From the NCBI GenBank assembly GCA_002400495.2, contig NVQL02000075.1:1-64000 (forward strand): DNA of 64,000 nucleotides. Direction: 5' to 3'. Below, piece by piece: positions 59,383 through 64,000 of the stretch. Origin of the DNA: Alphaproteobacteria bacterium (lineage in GTDB: Bacteria > Pseudomonadota > Alphaproteobacteria > Rhizobiales > OSC116). Numbering within the stretch: position 1 is the stretch's first letter; each line of letters opens with the position of its first letter. The notes under the pieces were generated by a model. It had not been told where the DNA came from, did no database searches, and worked only from the letters and a program-made list of their open reading frames with translations. Position numbers and translations under genes: made by a program.

Positions 59383-60192
59383 TTAAACGCGGCCGAGGGC
59401 AAAGCCCTTGGCAATATGATGACGTACAAAATAAATAACCAACGCACCTGGTATGATGGTCAGCACGCCTGCGGCTGATAGCACACCCCAATCTAGGCCT
59501 GAAGCGGATACCGTGCGCGTCATGGTGGCGGCGATGGATTTGGCATCGACTGCTGTAAGGGTGCGGCTGAGTAATAGTTCGACCCATGAAAACATGAAGC
59601 AGAAGAAAGCCGCGACACCAATGCCTGAGGAGATTAATGGCGTGAAGATTTTAAAGAAGAATTTGAAGAAGCCATAGCCGTCAATATAGGCGGTTTCGTC
59701 AATCTCTTTGGGCACGCCGCGCATAAAACCTTCTAAAATCCACACAGCCAGCGGCACGTTGAACAAGGTATGGGCTAAGGCCACCGCGATGTGGGTATCG
59801 AACAATCCAACGCTTGAATAAAGTTGGAAGAACGGCAAAGCAAACACTGCTGGTGGTGCCATGCGGTTGGTGAGTAGCCAGAAAAATAAATGCTTATCGC
59901 CCATGAAATTATAGCGGCTGAATGCATAGGCGGCGGGTAGAGCCACGGCCAATGAAATAACTGTATTCATCACCACATAGATGATGGAATTTATATAGCC
60001 CCAATACCAGCTTGGGTCAGTAAAAATGACCATGTAATTGGCGAAGGTTAGATTTTGCGGCCATAGGGAAAAAGTGCCTAGAATTTCGTTATTGGTTTTT
60101 AGGCTCATATTGATTAGCCAATAGATTGGCAATAGCAAAAACACTATGTAGAAGGTCATGATGAGGGCGGATTTGTTGAAGCGTTTTTTCAT
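59383..60192 (-). CDS. glpQ: Glycerol ABC transporter permease
   Basis: 269 residues, six helices, MalG-type. The EAA loop is GVPKEIDETAYIDGYGFFKFFFKIFTPLISSGIG, and FFCFMFSWVELLLSRTL and YFVRHHIAKGFALGRV close the protein. It pairs with GlpP to form the channel energised by GlpS and GlpT. It overlaps glpP by one base. The gene at 54090-54881 is its paralogue. Confidence 0.92.
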   Translation of the reverse strand: MKKRFNKSALIMTFYIVFLLLPIYWLINMSLKTNNEILGTFSLWPQNLTFANYMVIFTDPSWYWGYINSIIYVVMNTVISLAVALPAAYAFSRYNFMGDKHLFFWLLTNRMAPPAVFALPFFQLYSSVGLFDTHIAVALAHTLFNVPLAVWILEGFMRGVPKEIDETAYIDGYGFFKFFFKIFTPLISSGIGVAAFFCFMFSWVELLLSRTLTAVDAKSIAATMTRTVSASGLDWGVLSAAGVLTIIPGALVIYFVRHHIAKGFALGRV

Positions 60193-61061
60193 TACATGCC
60201 CTCTCTTTTGTCAATATTGGTCATGATGGTGTAGAAAACCCATGAGATGAGCAAAATGGTGAGGAAGTAGATGAGTGAGAAGGCTGCGGCGGGGCCTAGA
60301 TCAAATTGGCCGATGGCCATTTTTACCAGATCAATCGAGAGGAATGTGGTGACATTGCCAGGGCCGCCGCCGGTGAGGACAAATGGCTCAGTGTAGATCA
60401 TGAAGCTATCCATGAAGCGGAGCAATGACGCAATAAGCAGGACGCCCATCATTTTGGGCAATTCTATATATCTGAAGACGTTCCAACGGCTGGCTTGGTC
60501 GATTTTTGCGGCTTGATAATAAGCATCAGGAATGGCTTGCAGGCCTGCATAACACAGTAAAACAACCAATGATGTCCAATGCCACACATCCATAATGATG
60601 ATGGTGATCCATGCGGCGGTGGCATTTTGCACATAGTTATAATCAATGCCTAAAGCGTTGAGGCTATGGCCGAGTAAGCCGATGTCGATGCGGCCGAAAA
60701 TTTGCCAAATCGTGCCAACTACATTCCATGGGATGAGCAAAGGTAGAGCGATCAGCACCAAACAGACGGATGCCCAGACGCCTTTTTTGGGCATGTGTAA
60801 TGAGATGAAAATGCCTAGTGGGATTTCAATTAGCATGATGACGGTGGTGAAAATAACTTGCCGCCCGAGCGCATTATGCATGCGTTCTGAATGCAAAATT
60901 TCTTCGAACCATTCGAGGCCAACCCAATAGAATACGTTATTGCCAAAAGTGTCTTGTACTGAATAATTAACCACAGTCATGAGTGGAATGACGGCGGAGA
61001 AGCCGACCAGCAGCAGAACGGGCAGCACTAAAAACCAAGCTTTTTGATTGACTGTTTTCAT
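60192..61061 (-). CDS. glpP: Glycerol ABC transporter permease
   Basis: 289 residues, six helices, MalF-type. Characteristic segments: [92 protein letters not shown] (EAA loop) and FVLTGGGPGNVTTFLSIDL. The start overlaps the glpT stop by 4 bases, showing translational coupling. A paralogue lies at 54878-55747. Confidence 0.92.
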   Translation of the reverse strand: MKTVNQKAWFLVLPVLLLVGFSAVIPLMTVVNYSVQDTFGNNVFYWVGLEWFEEILHSERMHNALGRQVIFTTVIMLIEIPLGIFISLHMPKKGVWASVCLVLIALPLLIPWNVVGTIWQIFGRIDIGLLGHSLNALGIDYNYVQNATAAWITIIIMDVWHWTSLVVLLCYAGLQAIPDAYYQAAKIDQASRWNVFRYIELPKMMGVLLIASLLRFMDSFMIYTEPFVLTGGGPGNVTTFLSIDLVKMAIGQFDLGPAAAFSLIYFLTILLISWVFYTIMTNIDKREGM

Positions 61062-62170
61062 AATGCCGCCTCGCCTTTGGTCTGCTGGCGTTTTCTTTGC
61101 TGACCTTCAACTCGCCAGCCATCGACATAGACATTGATGGCCGAGAGGTCGAATTTAATATGGCAGGTATCGGCGGGAATTCTGGCCGAAGATGCGGCAA
61201 TGACATTAAGCTCAATGCCCGCAAATTGGGTGCGAACAATTTTGTGCCGTCCGATGTCTTCAACGCGGGTTATGCTAACCATCAGGCCAGAGCCATCATC
61301 TGAAAATGAACAAAATTCAGGTCGAACGCCAATTTCAACTTTACCTGTTGGGTTATTATAATCAGCGCCAAGTTCAATGGATGTGCCGTTAATAATGGCG
61401 GTTGAGCCTTCGATTTTTGCGGGCAATAGATTCATACCTGGTGAGCCAATAAAATAGCCAACAAAGGTATGTTCTGGTTGCTCAAATAATTGTTTGGGTG
61501 TACCAATTTGCACCACTTTGCCATCATACATCACCACCACTTTATCGGCGAAAGTTAAAGCCTCGGTTTGGTCATGAGTTACATAAATCATTGTGTGTTC
61601 GAGCTGTTGATGCAGGGCTTTTAACTGGGTACGCAGCTCCCATTTCATATGCGGATCGATGACGGTTAGCGGCTCATCAAACAAGATTGCATTGACATCC
61701 TCGCGCACCATGCCGCGGCCTAACGATATTTTTTGCTTGGCATCGGCGGTTAGGCCTTGCGCTTTGTTATTCAAGACGTCTTGCATGCCGATCATCTGGG
61801 CAATCTCATTGACTCGCGTTTCGATATATTGGGCATCGACACCGCGGTTTTTAAGTGGAAATGCTAAATTTTGTTTGACCGTCATGGTGTCGTAAACCAC
61901 GGGGAATTGGAACACTTGAGCGATGTTGCGATCGGCAGTGTCGGCCTGTGTGACGTCTTGCTCATTAAAAAATATCTGGCCTTCTGAAGGGCTGAGCAAG
62001 CCTGAGATAATGTTGAGTAAAGTGGATTTTCCGCAACCTGAAGGGCCTAGCAAGGCATAGGCTGCGCCATCTTCCCATACATGGTTGAGTTTTTTCAATG
62101 CATAATCGGCATCTTTTTGCGGGTTGGGCAAATAAGAATGTGCCAAATTAGATAATGTTATTTTTGCCAT
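61058..62170 (-). CDS. glpT: Glycerol ABC transporter ATPase with degenerate signature
   Basis: 370 residues. Walker A GPSGCGKSTLLN and Walker B ILFDEPLTVIDPH are present, and the H-loop His is in YVTHDQTEAL. The ABC signature (normally LSGGQ) reads LTADAKQKISLGRGM, degenerate as is usual in GlpT-type subunits, so this half probably contributes one compromised ATP site in a heterodimer with GlpS. The C-terminal part (about 240-350) is an OB-fold regulatory domain of the MalK type. Confidence 0.92.
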   Translation of the reverse strand: MAKITLSNLAHSYLPNPQKDADYALKKLNHVWEDGAAYALLGPSGCGKSTLLNIISGLLSPSEGQIFFNEQDVTQADTADRNIAQVFQFPVVYDTMTVKQNLAFPLKNRGVDAQYIETRVNEIAQMIGMQDVLNNKAQGLTADAKQKISLGRGMVREDVNAILFDEPLTVIDPHMKWELRTQLKALHQQLEHTMIYVTHDQTEALTFADKVVVMYDGKVVQIGTPKQLFEQPEHTFVGYFIGSPGMNLLPAKIEGSTAIINGTSIELGADYNNPTGKVEIGVRPEFCSFSDDGSGLMVSITRVEDIGRHKIVRTQFAGIELNVIAASSARIPADTCHIKFDLSAINVYVDGWRVEGQQRKRQQTKGEAAL

Positions 62171-62185
62171 TTTTTTCTGCCCTCC

Positions 62186-63274
62186 CTATGCTGCTGTTGC
62201 GTAAGATGCTGGTGCGACCAGTGCGCCATCTTGTGCAAAAATGTAAATATGGTTGGCATCTAAATAGACAGGCAAAGCCGCGCCTAAAGTTAGATCATGT
62301 GTGCCATCGATTAAACCGACCCAGTTATGATCCTCATGTTGCAAATGCAAAAATGTTTCAGATCCTGTAAACTCGGTGATGTTTAAAGTTGCGGTAAAAG
62401 CCATAGATTGGCTGGCCGCTTGACGAAGCTCTAAATGGTTGGGGCGGAAACCTGCCATATATTGACCATCGGCCAAATCGGCTATTTTGCCTTGTGCTTC
62501 AATATGCTGACCATTACCATAGGTGAGTTTATTGCCCGTTTTTGTAACCGATAGAAAATTCATCGGCGGGTTAGAGAAAACCCGTGCTGTGGTCATATTA
62601 TTGGGTTGATGATAGACTTGTGAAGTTTTATTAAATTGGGTGATGCGCCCCTGCCACATGGTCGCGGCATTGCCGCCCAGTAACAGAGCTTCTTCTGGCT
62701 CGGTGGTGGCATAAACGAAAATAGCGCCTGATTCTTCAAACATTTTGGGTATTTCAGCACGTAATTCTTCACGCAATTTATAATCTAAATTGGCCAATGG
62801 TTCATCGAGCAATACCAAGCCTGAACCTTTGACCAAAGCCCGCGCTAAGGCGCATCTTTGTTGCTGCCCGCCTGATAGTTCGAGTGGTTTGCGGTCTAGC
62901 ATATCGGTCATTTTTACGATTTCGGCGGTTTTTTGCACTGCAGTCTCAATTTCGGCATTTGATTTTTTCATCAAGCGTAAAGGTGAAGCGATGTTTTCAT
63001 AGACGCTCATGGACGGATAATTGATAAATTGTTGATAGACCATGGCGACATGACGGTCTTGCACCCGCATGCCAGTGACGTCTTTACCATTCCAAAGAAT
63101 GCGGCCTGATGTTGGTACATCAAGGCCAGCCATCAGTCGCATAAGCGAGGTTTTGCCGGCCAATGTGGGGCCTAAAAGCACATTCATTGTGCCTTTTTCT
63201 AAGGTTAAATTTATCTCATGTAAATGTAGTTGGCCGTTTACGGTCAGTGTCACATTATCAAGCTGCAAAGACAT
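62186..63274 (-). CDS. glpS: Glycerol ABC transporter ATPase
   Basis: 362 residues. Walker A is GPTLAGKTSLMRL, a GlpS-specific wording; the signature LSGGQQQRCALARALVKG is canonical; Walker B VLLDEPLANLDYKLRE. The H-loop reads YATTEPEEALLLG, so the usual catalytic histidine position is Thr/Glu-flanked and non-canonical. With GlpT this gives two asymmetric ATP sites. It is first of the S-T-P-Q-U-V block and directly abuts glpD (1 base). Confidence 0.92.
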   Translation of the reverse strand: MSLQLDNVTLTVNGQLHLHEINLTLEKGTMNVLLGPTLAGKTSLMRLMAGLDVPTSGRILWNGKDVTGMRVQDRHVAMVYQQFINYPSMSVYENIASPLRLMKKSNAEIETAVQKTAEIVKMTDMLDRKPLELSGGQQQRCALARALVKGSGLVLLDEPLANLDYKLREELRAEIPKMFEESGAIFVYATTEPEEALLLGGNAATMWQGRITQFNKTSQVYHQPNNMTTARVFSNPPMNFLSVTKTGNKLTYGNGQHIEAQGKIADLADGQYMAGFRPNHLELRQAASQSMAFTATLNITEFTGSETFLHLQHEDHNWVGLIDGTHDLTLGAALPVYLDANHIYIFAQDGALVAPASYATAA

Positions 63275-64000
63275 TCATGCCCTCCCCGAAAAATTAGCAG
63301 CCACGCTATTTGTTTGGTTCTTTGGCCGTTTTTCTATCCAATTTTGAAGCGTCTTTTGTTGCGCTTCATCCAGCCTTAAGCCCAATTTTGTGCGCCGCCA
63401 TAATATATCTTGCGCGTTATGAACATATTCGTTTTCAATCAACCAGACCACTTCAGCTTCGGTGAGGCTTGCGCCAAAGTCAACACCTAGTTGCGCAGTA
63501 TTTATGGCTTTGCCTAAGATTTGTTGGGCTTCGGTGCCATAAGTTCTGATTAGTCGTGTGGCCCACTTTTTATCAATAAAATTATATTTATTTTGTAAAT
63601 CTGCAATTAAATCACTAACTTGTTCGACCAAAAAATCACCGCCTGGCAGGGCGATGCCTGCAGTCCATTTTTCGCTCATATGGGGAAAGAAGGGAGATAA
63701 TTTCCCCAAAGCGGACTCTGCCAGACGGCGATAGGTGGTGATTTTGCCGCCAAATATATTTAGCAATGGCGCGCCATCTGCCTCGCCCAAATTAAGTGAT
63801 AAAACATAATCACGCGTGGCGGCGGTGGCCGATTTGGCACCATCGGCATAAAGCGGCCGCACACCAGAATATGACCATATAATGTCTTTTGTGCTGAGCG
63901 GCTGTTTAAAATAGTTTGAAACGAAATCACATAAATATTCGGCTTCTTCATCGGTGCAAGAAGCTTGCCCCAACGCGCCATCATAATCATGATCGGTGGT
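63275..64000 (-). CDS. glpD: Glycerol-3-phosphate dehydrogenase, C-terminal part
   Basis: The window edge cuts the gene; 241 C-terminal residues are present and the frame is open to base 64000. The visible start TTDHDYDGALGQASCTDEEAEYLCDFVSNYF, then WSYSGVRPLYADGAKSATAATRDYVL and LLNIFGGKITTYRRLAESAL are hallmark GlpD segments (FAD domain end and GGK-TT-R motif), followed by the DAO_C cap domain. It oxidises glycerol-3-phosphate to dihydroxyacetone phosphate at the membrane, using quinone. It heads or is an early gene of the glycerol operon. Confidence 0.95.
   Translation of the reverse strand, partial: TTDHDYDGALGQASCTDEEAEYLCDFVSNYFKQPLSTKDIIWSYSGVRPLYADGAKSATAATRDYVLSLNLGEADGAPLLNIFGGKITTYRRLAESALGKLSPFFPHMSEKWTAGIALPGGDFLVEQVSDLIADLQNKYNFIDKKWATRLIRTYGTEAQQILGKAINTAQLGVDFGASLTEAEVVWLIENEYVHNAQDILWRRTKLGLRLDEAQQKTLQNWIEKRPKNQTNSVAANFSGRA

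Noticed and set aside
59366-59587. 74-residue N-terminal extension of the DUF2160 protein
   Set aside because: It lies within glpQ in another frame and is His/Arg-rich non-protein-like sequence; the ATG at 59365 has its own purine-rich ribosome site and matches the family length.
1-64000. CRISPR array, transposase, integrase or rRNA genes
   Set aside because: None seen. The repeats found occur two or three times with irregular spacing, and no recognisable mobile-element protein is encoded.

Overview
This window looks like chromosomal DNA of a moderately AT-rich alphaproteobacterium. The evidence is gene content: a glnK-amtB pair, a DUF2852 protein, an ACT/DUF2241 protein, a complete rhizobial-type glycerol ABC importer operon (glpD-S-T-P-Q-U-V-K), a compact glycogen operon and a branched-chain keto acid dehydrogenase operon headed by an Lrp/AsnC regulator. 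No rRNA, tRNA, CRISPR array, transposase or integrase is visible. I cannot name the genus from sequence alone.

Layout. 1-7.6 kb: the start of amtB, glnK, two tandem CelD/BcsL-type acyltransferase paralogues, a small regulator cluster (YafY-like, TfoX C-terminal domain), a ferredoxin-CDGSH-CDGSH protein, a cupin and an FGE-fold protein. 7.6-11.8 kb: class Ia ribonucleotide reductase (nrdB, nrdA) with two predicted NrdR boxes. 12-15.2 kb: a DsbA-like protein diverging from a copper cluster (copC, copD, membrane cytochrome c, His-rich periplasmic protein). 15.2-19.2 kb: an overlapping three-gene unit of a TetR regulator with two DNA-binding domains, a PEP-synthase/rifampicin-phosphotransferase-like enzyme and a half-size DUF318 permease. 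19.5-23.5 kb: MATE exporter, Kef-type K+/H+ antiporter and a KefF-like flavoprotein. 23.5-25.2 kb: a two-gene amino-acid ABC importer without its ATPase. 25.3-36.7 kb: small detoxification and regulatory modules (three TetR-type or palindrome-controlled units, rsgA, hydrolases, aldehyde and alcohol dehydrogenases, SRPBCC and PEBP-like proteins).

36.7-47.5 kb: glgB-glgC-glgA-glgX-malQ-pgm, enough for glycogen synthesis and debranching; no glycogen phosphorylase is present in the window. 48.5-49.9 kb: an isolated phage-type lysis cassette (small phage-like protein, intrinsic terminator, CHAP endolysin with a C-terminal membrane anchor, overlapping Rz/Rz1 spanins). 49.9-54.0 kb: branched-chain keto acid dehydrogenase E2, E1-beta and E1-alpha with an Lrp-type regulator. 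54.1-64 kb: glycerol uptake and phosphorylation, with a second paralogous permease pair following glpK.

The most notable non-gene structures are two copies of an intergenic repeat (about 7605-7800 and 19205-19370) whose hairpin stem differs by compensatory changes; a TetR operator filling the spacer of a consensus promoter at 26351-26379; a perfect 23-bp palindrome just before an apparently leaderless aldehyde dehydrogenase gene; an intrinsic terminator at 28393-28446 with no gene to serve; and a 12-codon reading frame with a perfect ribosome binding site at 28179-28217. All functional statements rest on reading motifs and gene order; no searches or folding programs were run.
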